Shown one piece after another: positions 14,581 to 22,694 of a DNA stretch of 30,024 nt. Each line of letters starts with the position of its first letter. The stretch's first letter is position 1. The position numbers and the translations under genes are program-made. The notes under the pieces are model-generated. The model saw nothing but the letters and a program-made list of their open reading frames with translations. It searched no databases and was not told the DNA's origin. The stretch is from Elysia marginata (Eukaryota > Mollusca > Gastropoda > Plakobranchidae): positions 164,611 through 194,634 of the forward strand of contig BMAT01006157.1 of NCBI GenBank assembly GCA_019649035.1, in the 5' to 3' direction.

Positions 14581-14753
14581 AACAAAAAACTTTACGTATG
14601 TGTTGAGCTGAGGCACTCACGGATTTCATCGTCAGAGCTGTCCTCATCAAACTTCAGCGGTGGTAGAGACCGTGCCAAACCTTTCTCTTCTCTGCGTCTG
14701 CTAGCCCAGCATCCTGGGTGTTGACAGATCATGCCACACTTTGAGGCGTCCAT
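1006..14753 (-). CDS. Unrecognised split gene, 11 coding exons, 3' end not resolved
   Basis: Joining eleven minus-strand segments (14753-14621, 13860-13710, 13022-12917, 12400-12282, 11692-11578, 7157-7063, 4400-4335, 3415-3316, 2764-2428, 1847-1689, 1133-1006) gives 1509 bases, exactly 503 codons, without a stop. Every junction has AG/GT borders and the phases agree at all ten joins, which is strong evidence for a real gene. The start ATG has A at -3, G at +4 and an in-frame TGA three codons upstream. The product starts MDASKCGM, has Cys at 6, 10 and 15, an acidic patch near residues 35-43, Ser/Pro-rich and basic stretches, a likely helical part near 240-295 and an Arg-rich hexapeptide repeat near 305-320. 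No signal peptide or membrane segment is visible. I do not recognise the family. A short S-x-H-S-F-x-S-R string near residue 90 faintly recalls the TBATA/SPATIAL family, which is too little to name it. No function is assigned. Confidence 0.85.
1689..1847 (-). CDS. Minus gene, coding exon 10
   Basis: The exon is bordered by ATCCTCGTAG and GTAGGT, is 159 bases long and enters and leaves with one base of a split codon. It encodes a Pro-rich segment including VLHYRGKIPSISLGLPELPS and a basic KTTKPFSYKRQD. It is too short for the 60-codon cut-off of an ORF list. Confidence 0.83.
2428..2764 (-). CDS. Minus gene, coding exon 9 (largest, Arg/Glu-rich)
   Basis: The exon is bordered by CTCACACAG and GTAAGG, is 337 bases long, starts in phase 0 and ends one base into a codon. 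It encodes about 112 charged residues: an Arg/Glu/Pro repeat near its start, then LQDIYGHYLYYD, a basic VKKKKHRPVEDERG and an acidic Ser/Glu part ending PLPGIK. The GC content is clearly above the flanking introns. Other frames are open here too, including the plus strand, but only this one joins in phase to both neighbours. Confidence 0.86.
2693..2735 (-). repeat. 18-bp coding repeat giving an Arg/Glu/Pro hexapeptide
   Basis: CTGGCTCGGGGTTCG recurs at an 18-base step (from 2694 and 2712), with a partial third copy near 2730. In the minus frame this gives successive EPRARR / EPRASR units. A multiple-of-three period keeps the frame, as expected for repeat growth inside coding sequence. Confidence 0.75.
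2799..2812. repeat. (AC)7 microsatellite beside an acceptor
   Basis: An AC run lies 34 bases upstream of minus exon 9. On the transcribed strand it reads as GU repeats next to the 3' splice site, a class of site known to bind splicing factors such as CELF and TDP-43 proteins. Any role here is inference. Confidence 0.7.
3316..3415 (-). CDS. Minus gene, coding exon 8
   Basis: The exon is bordered by TTATTCTAG and GTCAGT, is 100 bases long and ends in phase 0 after LYQ. It encodes SDFTSPGRLHTIVQHVTQDD and a following helical stretch (ARVALAARFLYQ). Together with exon 7 this forms the most ordered-looking part of the protein. Confidence 0.83.
3805..3871. repeat. 34-bp tandem duplication
   Basis: TTCCTACACTAGA followed by GACAAAGCAACACAT occurs twice in a row (from 3809 and 3843), differing by one base in the core. 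It lies in the intron between minus exons 8 and 7. Confidence 0.85.
4335..4400 (-). CDS. Minus gene, coding exon 7 (66 bases)
   Basis: The exon is bordered by GTTTGCTCAG and GTAACA. It completes the Gly codon from exon 6 and encodes VNELLALPKETLMKVLERTK, which reads as an amphipathic helix. It leaves two bases of a Ser codon. It is short, but the phase matches on both sides. Confidence 0.8.
4401..7062 (-). other. 2.7-kb intron of the minus gene
   Basis: AT-rich sequence with scattered homopolymers. The open frame at 6262-6531 on the plus strand has no splice or compositional support. No other feature seen. Confidence 0.65.
7063..7157 (-). CDS. Minus gene, coding exon 6
   Basis: The exon is bordered by TTAACAG and GTACGC, is 95 bases long, starts in phase 0 and ends two bases into a Gly codon. 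It encodes a strongly basic KKQPRTRSPGKTPRVRE followed by an acidic MSDDQIDRE. It is isolated between the two largest introns of the gene (4420 and 2662 bases), so its support rests on phase agreement on both sides and on its higher GC content. Confidence 0.8.
7158..11577 (-). other. 4.4-kb intron of the minus gene
   Basis: AT-rich sequence holding a purine-rich run (GGTGGTGGGGGAAGGGGAAG from about 7764), an ATAATAATAATAA stretch near 7910 and a tandem repeat at 9482-9570. No coding exon or intact transposon could be supported. Confidence 0.65.
9482..9570. repeat. 27/31-bp tandem repeat, three copies
   Basis: The core CTATGAACTATTTGAGG starts at 9516 and 9547 (31-base step), preceded by a variant CTACGAACTATTTGAA at 9489 (27-base step). 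The copies are nearly identical, so the last duplication looks recent. Confidence 0.85.
11578..11692 (-). CDS. Minus gene, coding exon 5
   Basis: The exon is bordered by TTCTGTAG and GTGAGT, is 115 bases long and ends in phase 0. It encodes YKDDTGVSTAPTNPVLMKDL and then an acidic/basic end (EQKREETIL). The plus-strand reading frames that cover this stretch are shadows. Confidence 0.85.
12282..12400 (-). CDS. Minus gene, coding exon 4
   Basis: The exon is bordered by TTTCCAG and GTAACG, is 119 bases long, starts in phase 0 and ends two bases into a Gly codon. It encodes about 40 residues with the least biased composition of the gene, including RAQWDETFVTKQYYVWMPNP. The aromatic content (W, F, YY, W) suggests a small ordered or partner-binding element. 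Confidence 0.87.
12917..13022 (-). CDS. Minus gene, coding exon 3
   Basis: The exon is bordered by TTTGCAG and GTAAAG and is 106 bases long. It completes a split Ser codon and ends in phase 0 after VE. It encodes a basic stretch with TRSTKPPVKRNPRLRLVE, which could be a nucleic-acid- or microtubule-binding or nuclear-import patch, though that is only suggested by charge. Confidence 0.85.
13710..13860 (-). CDS. Minus gene, coding exon 2
   Basis: The exon is bordered by TTACAG and GTAAAT and is 151 bases long, entering with one base and leaving with two bases of split codons. It encodes residues about 45-95, polar and Ser/Pro/Arg-rich, including LLEDYGESPMDRYP and, at its end, PRFSPHSFHSR. This last string is the only one that faintly recalls a known family (TBATA/SPATIAL). 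Confidence 0.85.
13861..14620 (-). other. First coding intron of the minus gene
   Basis: AT-rich intron with the assembly gap and poly-A run near its 5' end (14545-14579). The region between 13960 and 14510 has open frames on the minus strand but no matching splice phase or coding bias. Confidence 0.65.
14545..14579. other. 5-N gap followed by a 30-base A run
   Basis: Five N at 14545-14549 are followed directly by 30 A residues at 14550-14579. This looks like a small gap that failed to close over a homopolymer. It is 42 bases from the exon 1 donor, so the coding sequence is not touched, but true length here is uncertain. Confidence 0.95.
14621..14753 (-). CDS. Minus gene, coding exon 1 (residues 1-44)
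   Basis: The exon opens at the ATG on 14753-14751 and ends at a GTGAGT donor, leaving one base of a split codon. It encodes a Cys-containing N-terminus (CGMICQHPGC), a basic RRREEK run and an acidic tail (DEDSSDDE). The TGA just upstream in frame makes this the only sensible start here. The 5' UTR may continue upstream or be spliced from a more distant non-coding exon. Confidence 0.85.
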
Positions 14754-14953
14754 CTTTCAATCTGATCAAATTGCATTTTCAAAGTTTGTTTCATTCATGT
14801 CTTTAGTACAAGGTCGTTTATTTTTATAATAAAAATTATATCTTTACAGTCAAACCTAGACAACTGGAACCTGAGTAACTCAAATATTAGTTTTAATTCA
14901 AAGTATATCATAACATGTATATCTTTTTTCCTCTTTTATAAAATTATAAATAT

Positions 14954-14993
14954 ACTGATAAGTCAAAACACTGATAAGTCAAAACACTGATAA
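14954..14993. repeat. 16-bp tandem repeat, about 2.5 copies
   Basis: ACTGATAAGTCAAAAC occurs with starts of CTGATA at 14955, 14971 and 14987. It lies just upstream of the minus gene start. Confidence 0.85.
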
Positions 14994-15814
14994 TTTAAAG
15001 TTTGTTTCTATGGGGTTCAAAATATTTTAATTTGACCATAGACTTTTTGGATTGAAATTCTTTTCCTCTGTTTGGTTGGTCAGTTAGAGCTTTGTGTTTT
15101 CATAGATAAATAAATCTGACCTAAAATCGAGAAAATTCTATGACCTTTGAGAGATAGAAGTTCCATAAGGGAAGCATAGCAGATCATCAGAAAAATTGAC
15201 AAAGTTATATATGGCAATGTTGTTGATAAGATAAAAAAAGGAGATGCACAAATCTAAAAGTCTCTGTTATGATATATAGCACTAGCAGAGCCCTTGAAAC
15301 TACATGTCTTATATACCAGTAAGCTACTTTGAACATGTTCGCCTCACTTCAAAGATTGTTTATGTGACATGTAAATATAAAAAGATAGCAAATGTGGAGA
15401 AAATCTTGGTAACACTATTCGATAACCCCCTTCCCCCACACAGGTATTTCCCCATTGTAAATGATTTCAAACTTTTACTTTGTTTCCCAGTTCTTTAATC
15501 CGTTCCAGCAGAAAATTTAAGGATAATATATTCTGTTCCAGCTTAAAAGAGTATAATGCTATAATTTTAACATTATAAACCCAGGTAGAGCTTGTATTTT
15601 CTTGATCTTTCAAATGTAAAAAAGTGCTTGAAGTTGATGTTATTCAGTTATTTAAAAGACTGTAATAAATTATTGGACTCATATCTATTTCACATCTTAA
15701 GAAAAAAGAGGGAAAACCTAAGTGAAATAGTTTTTTTTCACTTCAATCTCTGACACATGTTCATAAAATAATTGGCTAGACACACTGGCTTTCACTATTT
15801 AGGTGTGATTTGCT

Positions 15815-15975
15815 AGTAAGGAGCGTAGTGGCGACATGGTTTAAGCTATGTTTCTCTAAGTGGTAAGGAGGTGGGTGCCGAAGCATCTATAAGTCGTAGG
15901 TTCGAATCGTACTAAAGGCAGACATTTCGGGCATTTCCACTAAAAAGCCTGCTTCTCTCCACTGCTAATTTCATA
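15815..15975 (+). mobile_element. tRNA-derived SINE-like element (Ser/Leu-tRNA-like head)
   Basis: GGTTCGAATC at 15899-15908 matches a Pol III B box. TAGTGGCGACATGGTTTAAG from 15826 resembles the A box and D arm of serine or leucine tRNAs, with an extra 20-odd bases between anticodon-like and T-arm-like parts as in those long-variable-arm tRNAs. The acceptor stem does not pair well, so a working tRNA is unlikely. Unrelated sequence follows the B box, as in SINE bodies. The outer borders are estimated; no target-site duplication was established. Confidence 0.6.
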
Positions 15976-15998
15976 CCTTTACAATATTTCAATCATTA

Positions 15999-16036
15999 GT
16001 AAGTCTAAGTACTGACTAAGACGTCCTTTTGCTTTG
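15999..16036. repeat. Small inverted repeat CTAAGAC / GTCTTAG
   Basis: CTAAGAC and GTCTTAG flank a 13-base spacer just downstream of the SINE-like element. It is short and may be chance. Confidence 0.45.
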
Positions 16037-16341
16037 TCTTAGACAGAAGTGGACAAATAAACCCTGAAGGAATTTACCAAGTTGCAACCACAGCAACTAA
16101 TTATGTGCTGATGGGTACTTTTGGAAGGTTTTGCTTTTTACAGGATATATCTAGACGTGTAGATCTAGACCTCCTCATCATTACTTTTGCAGCAGTGTTA
16201 CAAGCGTATGGTTTGTCGGGAACAAACGTTGTTTTACCCTATTTTTGAGATAAAATGAAAGTATAAATCTGACTAAGGCTTACTTAAATGTCCACTCAAT
16301 CGAAATATGTGACACTGAGAGTCTTCTTTTATATAAGTTAG

Positions 16342-16359
16342 ACCCCCGCACAAGGGGGT
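16342..16359. repeat. ACCCCC / GGGGGT hairpin
   Basis: ACCCCC at 16342-16347 pairs perfectly with GGGGGT at 16354-16359 across a 6-base loop. In an AT-rich spacer this stands out as a compact stable stem. A TATATAAG word lies just upstream on the plus strand near 16330. Confidence 0.75.
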
Positions 16360-16395
16360 AAACAATGATGGCAGAGACTTAGTAACTACATCTTG

Positions 16396-16405
16396 TCCGC
16401 CATTA
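16396..16405 (-). promoter_or_regulatory. YY1-like site, possible minus-gene promoter
   Basis: On the minus strand this reads TAATGGCGGA, matching the core ATGGCGG of the YY1 site. In animals such sites often lie just downstream of a start of transcription. Placed 1.6 kb upstream of the minus ATG it would imply a non-coding first exon. This is inference from a single motif. Confidence 0.3.
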
Positions 16406-16581
16406 ATCAACAGCTTCTTGGCAACTTACTGTAGTCCGCAGCAAATTGGAAACTGTCCAAGAAAGGTGCAAAATAACAGCAAGAACTAATTCCGAAATAA
16501 TTCAAGACTGAATTGTTAATTTAAATCATATTTGATAGTACACTTTAAAAAATTGAATATAAAAATTATGTATTTAAATTT

Positions 16582-16597
16582 TATATATATATATATA
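16582..16597. repeat. TA dinucleotide run
   Basis: A TATATATATATATATA stretch in the divergent spacer. Likely a microsatellite. Confidence 0.85.
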
Positions 16598-16625
16598 AAC
16601 AACAGATAATATTGAACCCTAAAAA

Positions 16626-16674
16626 CTTCGTACCTTTTCTAGGCCAAATTTGTAAACTCTTCGTACCTTTTCTA
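16626..16674. repeat. 33-bp direct duplication
   Basis: CTTCGTACCTTTTCTA occurs at 16626 and again at 16659. The two copies are identical over 16 bases. Confidence 0.8.
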
Positions 16675-18568
16675 CTTTGTACCATATTCATCAACGAGAA
16701 TAAGAGATCGAGCTGTATTATTATTCCCCACCTACTCTTCGCAATGTTGGTCTAGAGAGGTGTCGTTTTAGTTTAATAATACAGACTTTAAGCAGCAACA
16801 CGTGAGTATGACGCGAACGTCTGTGGCGTCTATTTTTAGAAACTGGTTTCATTATTTTTATAGTTTCCTCAATCTGCTTTCCCGATTTTCACGTACGCGT
16901 AGTGCGACACGGTGCGTGTGCTAAAGGTCTCTATTAACGTTGAAATGACAGTAAATGGAAAAATGACCAAAGGTATTGGTGTGTTAAGGGGGTTGATGGT
17001 GGCGATGCAATTCCTAAATTTAATAAGGAAATACTGCCAAATACAGGCCTCTTTAGTGATAGTGAGGATAAGGAACATGAAATAAACAGCGCTGGGAGAG
17101 GGTGTTTCTACCCGCAAAACCAAAACTTAGCTGAAAAGGTCTATCTTGACAGTTACTAGGATAAAATAAAAGTGTTCTGAGGTGCAAAACTTTAAAAAAG
17201 ACCATATTAAACATGTCCCGAAGTTCTACATAATAGAGAGATGCAATATGTAGGCTAACGTTTAGGCCTATTGAGTGGGAAGGACAAGCTATGCATCACA
17301 TATGGCCCCCATCTTTCGCAGCATTGTCATCAACGAAGTGCAACCTTCTCAATCAATTGACGAAAGCCTCTTTCATTGACTGACAACAAAAATATGTTAT
17401 TTTTAAACCTCGAAGTTAAGGACCGAAGCAACAAAAATACATTAAACCTTATTTGTGGGCTATATGATCAGCATTGTGACATAAGTGAAGAAACCGGACC
17501 TAAATCTTAGCAGGGTCACATGATACTTGGTAAAAGACCAATCTCTGCTGACTTTCATCTGGTCTATATCAGAAAGTTGCACACAGCAAACTCCTTGTGG
17601 AGCAATAGGCCTATAAGGAAAAATACAATGAAGCATAAATAAACGCTTTTAGAGCAATTATGACAAGCAATGCTGCACTAATAACAATGATCACGCGGAG
17701 ATATAGGACAACCTTATTACTAAAAAAGCTACACTTAATTTTTCATTTTGGGTTTACTCAGAGTAAAAAACATAAAAAAGCTTAGCATTGTACACGCTGT
17801 TCTTATTTTCATGTCACATTCTTACTTTTTACCCCTTTTCCTCTTCACCCAAAAAGACACAGAGTTAAACATTAAGTTGCTGATTCTTCTAAAAAATCCC
17901 AAAGTTTTTCAGTAGCTTTGTCTTTTAGAAAAGCATATTATCCCTGGTGCGGAAATTTGGGACCAAAATTGCACCACTAATTTCAAAAGATATGACCAAG
18001 GAAAAGGCAGCGAAATTAGGGTTCCTTGTAAATGTAATGATAATTTCACGATGATGCAACCCGTACTAAACAATAATTATTTGAACAATAAGAGCTATTC
18101 GGCTTAAAGCTCAGCCATGTTTTGAAATCCTATAATCTGTATTTATAAACAATTCAGGTCAGCTCAATGGGCTTTAAATGATCCCAAAGATTTACCCTAC
18201 TGTGATATATCCAACCAGAATTAGGTAATATCAGTCAATGGCAGGAACAAGAAATTAACTACAAAATGAATATACTTATAATAAACGGCCTACATTCTGC
18301 GTATGTTTTGGTCCGAATGTGTTGTGGTGAAAGTTTTGGGGTCTTTAAAAAGAATGTATTTTTCAACTCGAGGAGTATGCTAAGAACAAGATAGTAATTA
18401 TCTAACCAGTTTTCTTTACACTGCACAATCATCGCCTGTAAAAATTTTATCTAGATCTAGATGATCAATTGAAACTATGCGTTGAGGACGAAGAGACGCA
18501 AGATGGAAAGACTAGAATCAAAACAGGCTCTTCTGTCTAAAAAGTACATGAAAATCCCTTTGTTGCGT

Positions 18569-18587
18569 ATTGGTCTAACACGGAAGT
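18569..18587 (+). promoter_or_regulatory. CCAAT and ETS-like pair before endophilin-B
   Basis: ATTGGT at 18569-18574 is a reverse CCAAT box, and CGGAAGT at 18581-18587 matches the ETS core. They lie about 80-100 bases upstream of the endophilin-B ATG. The spacing fits a TATA-less housekeeping promoter. Binding has not been shown. Confidence 0.4.
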
Positions 18588-18665
18588 AGGCCAGTGTGGA
18601 CGTCGTTCATTGAAATCGATTGTATTTCAATAACCTAATAATTCACCCCCTTTTCAACAGTAAAT

Positions 18666-18743
18666 ATGGACCTTAATTCCCTAAACGCCCGATTCAAGAA
18701 AGTAGCTGGTGGAGCATCTACTGTTTTCAACAGAGCTGTCCAG
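18666..18743 (+). CDS. SH3GLB1: Endophilin-B coding exon 1 (residues 1-26)
   Basis: It begins with ATG followed by G and ends at CAG|GTATATG in phase 0. It encodes the amphipathic N-terminal segment (FKKVAGGASTVFNRAVQ) that inserts into membrane in N-BAR proteins. A strong acceptor-like tract ends five bases before the ATG (CCCCCTTTTCAACAG), so the 5' UTR may be split. Confidence 0.93.
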
Positions 18744-21700
18744 GTATATGACACCAGTGCATCCAGATTCTGAATTTTTAAAATAGAGATCTGTAGAATC
18801 TAGAATCTAGATTAGGTTCTAACTCCCTAACTGTACTTTAACCACTCAGTGGGTCTGTTACTGTTAGTGTTACTGGGTTACTATGATCGCTCAGTCCTAA
18901 AGTAAATGTAATCAGCACTCAGCTGTCAAACGTAGATACCTAGCAGACGAGATATTGCTTTACTTTAGATCATAAACTAGAACTCTTAGAGAATTTGAAG
19001 GCGTAGCCCGGCCAGTGACAAGATTAAAAAAATTTCCTAAAACTTAAGCTTAATTTTAATGAACAAGTCAAACTCAAAGGTAATGCAATGCCTTGACTCT
19101 TGAGTTTAAGAGATCTAGATCTAGTTAGTCTGGACTGGAAAACGTTGATCGTTATAGATGTGACTCTTCATTTTGTTAGCATTCTGGGTGGGAAATCCGT
19201 GTAAAGTTAAGACCCAGTTGTCTACCCATGAGTATGTAAAAGTAACTATCGCCCAATAGAGATGTCACAAAATGCTTTTAAAGCCGTTAACAGTTACATT
19301 TTAGTTATATAACAGTTATAAATATAAAAAATAGACCTAAGAGGGGAAACCTATACAGGGCTTGCTTGAAGAGAGCTGTTAAAATTGAGCATTCGAGTGT
19401 TGTTTCAAATGAATGAATCCAAAAATTTGTTTTTTTGGGTCACATTTTCTTTTTCCCAAGCCTAATTATATGTTCCAGAATGTACAATATGACTGTATGT
19501 CTAACTAACTGTGGTCAACTCAAAGGAAACTTTACCCTTGTTGTAGGTCACTCCTGTTGTTTGTTTATTTTTTGACAGTTTTTAAAAGCATCATTGAAAA
19601 TAAAAAAAAAGTATAGGTATCTCCAAGGAGAGTTTGTTACATGTTACTGTTAGGTTAGCAATAAAAGTTAAATTTATTTTATGGATCTGAGTCACATGAG
19701 TTTGAGTTATTCAGCTTCCAGTGACTTTATTATGATCGATATGTTGTAAAAACTGCTAGAGATCATAGTTTAGGTATATAGCCGTACCAGGGAGATTGTA
19801 TCACTATCAAACATTTTTTTTAAAAAGCTTTGAACGGATCAAACATTTTTTAAAAAAAGCTTTGAACTTGTTTTTAGTTTACTTGATGTATACATTTTTT
19901 AAAAGCTTTAATTCATTTTTTTTAAATTTTTGAATCAGTTTTTCTTTCATTCAAGTTTTAACAAGTAGTTTTATGGAATAAAAAAAAAACTCAAGGGTTT
20001 TATTCAATTTTTGTGCAACTTTATTTCCAGTTCACAGAAGAAAAGCTTGGGACGGCGGAGAAGACCGAGCTGGATGCTCACTTTGAGAATCTTATGCAGA
20101 GATCGGACAAGACAAAACTATGGACAGAGAATATACTCAAACACACATCCAGTCTCCTACAGCCAAACCCAAGTAGGTAGTTTTTAAAATATTGGGGTGA
20201 AATGGACAGGGCATCAGGTTTTTTTTCCTCTGTCCTTTCTACTGTATACCCTTCAACTATTTATCTTCACTTCAATATTTTTCTTAAACTGCTTTTAAAA
20301 TCTAATGTAGTAAATAAATATCATATACTATTACATCTGTAATGATATTATCCTTTTCTGCCTTTATTAAAATTTTGAACCAATAAAAATAGTCTGGAGT
20401 AAATTATATAACAAATAATAACTTCCAATATTTTTTTTTCTTTTTTTACAATTTAACATTTTACGACATTGAAAACCATCTTGAGCAGTAAAGGCAAATT
20501 AAAATTAACCCATCCAAGGATTTTATTATATTACAGCAGAGATGCAGAGTGTTAAAAACAAAAAGTTCTAACAGCAAACATTTTTTTCTCCCTAGACCAA
20601 CGCATGGAGGATCTGGTGTATGAGAAATTGGACAGAAAAAAGAAAGACCGGATCACTCAGTATGAAATTATTGGAAACGCCATGGTCGATGCCGGCAACG
20701 AATTTGGTCCAGGCACTTCCTATGGTAATTCTAATTGAGATGTTCATTAAGACTTTTTAAGAATAGTTTTCAACACAAACTGTTCAATTTTTTTCTTTAT
20801 TAATACCTTGAACGAGATAGGAATGTGGAAACCTCTTGAGATTCTTTTGTGGACAGGGCTGGGAATCTTCAGCTCAAACCTCCGTAGAATGTGGAGAAGA
20901 AGCACCACCAAAAGCCCTAATTTTAGTGCTTAATTTCCAAAACATGTCTCTGGACCTTCCTAGATAGAGACCTTGACCTCACCTTCAGCCTGTTTTATAC
21001 ATGACAAAAACTAAGCTAAAGATGGGAGGGGGGGGGGGGAACCCCACATTGAGTGAGAACTAGAGAAGAAAGCAGGGTGGACAAAGTTCAAGTCTTGTAT
21101 ATTTGTGTCCGTTTTTTAAAGCTTTTGAAGAATATTTGAATAGCCTGTTTTATTTTATGCAAGATAATTGTTTTCTTTATTTTTTAATTTTCTCCCTGTC
21201 AGGAAATGCCTTGGTGAAGTGTGGTCAAGCTCAGCTCCAGATCGGAAACGCAGAGCGAGACTTCATCACAAGCACGGCTAACAACTTCCTACAGCCTCTC
21301 TCAAACTTTCTAGAAGGAGATATGAAAACTATTCTGGTATTAACCTTTGACTCGTGTAATTTTTTTGTCTCTAATCCAAGGAGAGACACATTTTAATTTT
21401 TTGTGCCAATTTCCTTATTTGATAGGTCTTAAAAATGAATTTCCCCATCATAGAGCTGATATGAGCGATTTATGATGCTTTTAGGGCTAATAAAAGAATG
21501 AACGCTTGCAAGCACTGGATGTTCATTGGAAATTAAAAAAAACATACTTGTAAAACAGCGTAAGATTACCGTGCCATTGTCGCATAACTACAAAAATTCT
21601 GGATAAATTTTTAAGGTATAGCTTAAATATGAAGCTTCTGTTATTTTGATGAATGAGAAAATACTTTATGTCAGCTGTATGGAAAATCTACAAGTATTAG

Positions 21701-22694
21701 GTCGGCATAAGCATTTAAAAAGATACCCACGTCAATCCCACACTAGAAAAAAACAGAAAAATTTTTTGCCAAGCGCTGCATCCAGAAAATGGCTAAAACC
21801 TCCCAATTTTGTGTTAACAAGTAAGGTAATTCATAACCCTAGGGACATGAGCACCCAATATGATCATTTTAAGGCTAAAGCATAGACAATTTTTTTTTTA
21901 TTTTTGAGGTTTTTTTTTGCTATATATCCTAATTAAAATTAAAAATTGAGAGGGCAGATGATACTGGAACTTTATACTGGCCAGTGGCTCGCAGACTTGA
22001 CTGAGTTCATGCTTGACTATGTTGCCTTACTCTGGTGCTGGCCATGTTAGATGTTGACGGGCTGGTGTAGGCGAGGCCTACCCTCAGTACAAATAGACTC
22101 GTAAACTAAACCCTGCAATAAATTGAGATCTGAGGTAACGGTAATTTTGCCAGAGAAACTCATAGTTTTGGGCCGAAGAAAAAGTTATGAGAGTGGGAGA
22201 CAGATGGACAGACATGAAATTGAAAGATAGGAAAAGTGTGTAGAAAGGTATAGAATTGGACTAGGGTTAACATAAAGATTAGGAGAAATACAGTTATAGA
22301 GATATATGTAACAGAAAAAAAAGAGAGAGAGAAGGCGTTGAGAGCATTCACAAAGACACAATAAGACAGGCAGAAGTAAACTCTACAGATATAAGAAAAG
22401 AAATTCAATAGATAAATAAAATACAACACGATTGTGAGGACGAAGAAAAGAAGAAAAGAACTTTTAAAGTAGAGCTGAGTCTTTTTTTACATTCTCTCAC
22501 TAAACCCCTGAAGGCAGGGGCATTTCATTAGCTGTTTTAAAATTAAATAATTCACTTGACTTTTTTCATTGTCATTCCTTCATTCTTTTCTGTCGCTTCA
22601 GAAAGAGAAGAAAATCCTTGAGACAAAACGCCTGGACTTGGATGCGTGTAAAAGTCGCCTCAGAAAAGCCAAATCTGCAACAACACAGAGTCAG
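18666..22694 (+). CDS. SH3GLB1: Endophilin-B (SH3GLB1 family), 5' five exons, partial
   Basis: Exons 18666-18743, 20031-20172, 20596-20724, 21203-21336 and 22602-22694 join in phase to 576 bases, 192 codons without a stop. The product starts MDLNSLNARFKKVAGGASTV and shows endophilin-B signatures: AVQFTEEKLGTAEKTELDAH, a VYEKLDRKKKDR stretch, NEFGPGTSYGNALVKCGQ and KRLDLDACKSRLRKAK. Residues about 1-26 form the N-terminal amphipathic helix; 27-192 are the first part of the N-BAR domain. Vertebrate SH3GLB1 is about 365 residues, so the end of BAR, the linker and the SH3 domain are off the window. The family dimerises on curved membranes and acts in mitochondrial shape, autophagy with UVRAG/Beclin and Bax regulation; those roles are family knowledge. 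A TAA in frame at 18639-18641 supports the start. SH3GLB2 is an alternative name for the same invertebrate gene. Confidence 0.95.
18744..20030 (+). other. Endophilin-B intron 1
   Basis: A 1.29-kb intron, AT-rich, with a 32-bp tandem duplication (ATCAAACATTTTT at 19806 and 19838), the word AGATCTAGATCTAG at 19111-19124 and T-rich runs before the acceptor. No other gene seen. Confidence 0.8.
19806..19866. repeat. 32-bp tandem duplication
   Basis: ATCAAACATTTTT followed by AAAGCTTTGAAC occurs twice at a 32-base step. A weaker third AAAAGCTTT follows near 19900. Confidence 0.8.
20031..20172 (+). CDS. SH3GLB1: Endophilin-B coding exon 2
   Basis: It is bordered by TTATTTCCAG and GTAGGT, is 142 bases long and ends one base into a codon. 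It encodes FTEEKLGTAEKTELDAHFEN and continues to HTSSLLQPNP, the start of BAR helix 1, with close match to animal endophilin-B. Confidence 0.95.
20173..21202 (+). other. Endophilin-B introns 2 and 3
   Basis: Intron 2 (20173-20595) is plain AT-rich sequence. Intron 3 (20725-21202) holds a 12-base G run at 21028-21039 that may be error-prone in sequencing, and otherwise nothing recognisable. Confidence 0.8.
20596..20724 (+). CDS. SH3GLB1: Endophilin-B coding exon 3
   Basis: It is bordered by TCTCCCTAG and GTAATT and is 129 bases long with one-base phases on both sides. It encodes QRMEDLVYEKLDRKKKDR and ends NEFGPGTSY. The Lys/Arg run falls in the region that forms the basic membrane-facing insert in endophilins. 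Confidence 0.95.
21203..21336 (+). CDS. SH3GLB1: Endophilin-B coding exon 4
   Basis: It is bordered by CTCCCTGTCAG and GTATTA, is 134 bases long and ends in phase 0 after KTIL. It encodes NALVKCGQAQLQIGNAERDF and NNFLQPLSNFLEGDM, the heart of the BAR helices. The open frame in the window begins before the acceptor, so only this part is coding. Confidence 0.95.
21337..22601 (+). other. Endophilin-B intron 4
   Basis: A 1.26-kb intron. The open frames at 21646-21885 (plus) and 22160-22429 (minus) have no splice or compositional support. The stretch 21950-22140 is more GC-rich than its flanks and may be an old insertion, with no recognised ends. Confidence 0.75.
22602..22694 (+). CDS. SH3GLB1: Endophilin-B coding exon 5 (residues 162-192)
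   Basis: It is bordered by GTCGCTTCAG and GTTGGT, is 93 bases long and phase 0 on both sides. It encodes KEKKILETKRLDLDACKSRL and RKAKSATTQSQ. The exon end coincides with the point where vertebrate SH3GLB1 takes in its alternative neuronal exons. Confidence 0.93.

Larger units (their letters stand above)
14754..18665. other. 3.9-kb spacer between the divergent genes
   Basis: The two start codons point away from each other across this spacer, so it should hold both promoters and possibly non-coding 5' exons. It contains the SINE-like element at 15815-15975, duplicated words at 16626/16659, a TA run at 16582-16597, a hairpin and YY1-like word near 16340-16405, CpG-containing sequence near 16795-16920 with an E-box CACGTG, and the CCAAT/ETS pair at 18569-18587. 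No supported coding sequence is present; the 84-codon minus frame at 16869-17123 lacks support. Confidence 0.7.

Noticed and set aside
15826..15908. Functional tRNA gene
   Set aside because: A and B boxes are present, but I cannot form a complete acceptor stem and the D and anticodon arms pair poorly; a tRNA-derived repeat is more likely.
16869..17123. 84-codon minus open frame in the divergent spacer
   Set aside because: No homology, no matching splice sites and hydrophobic chance composition.
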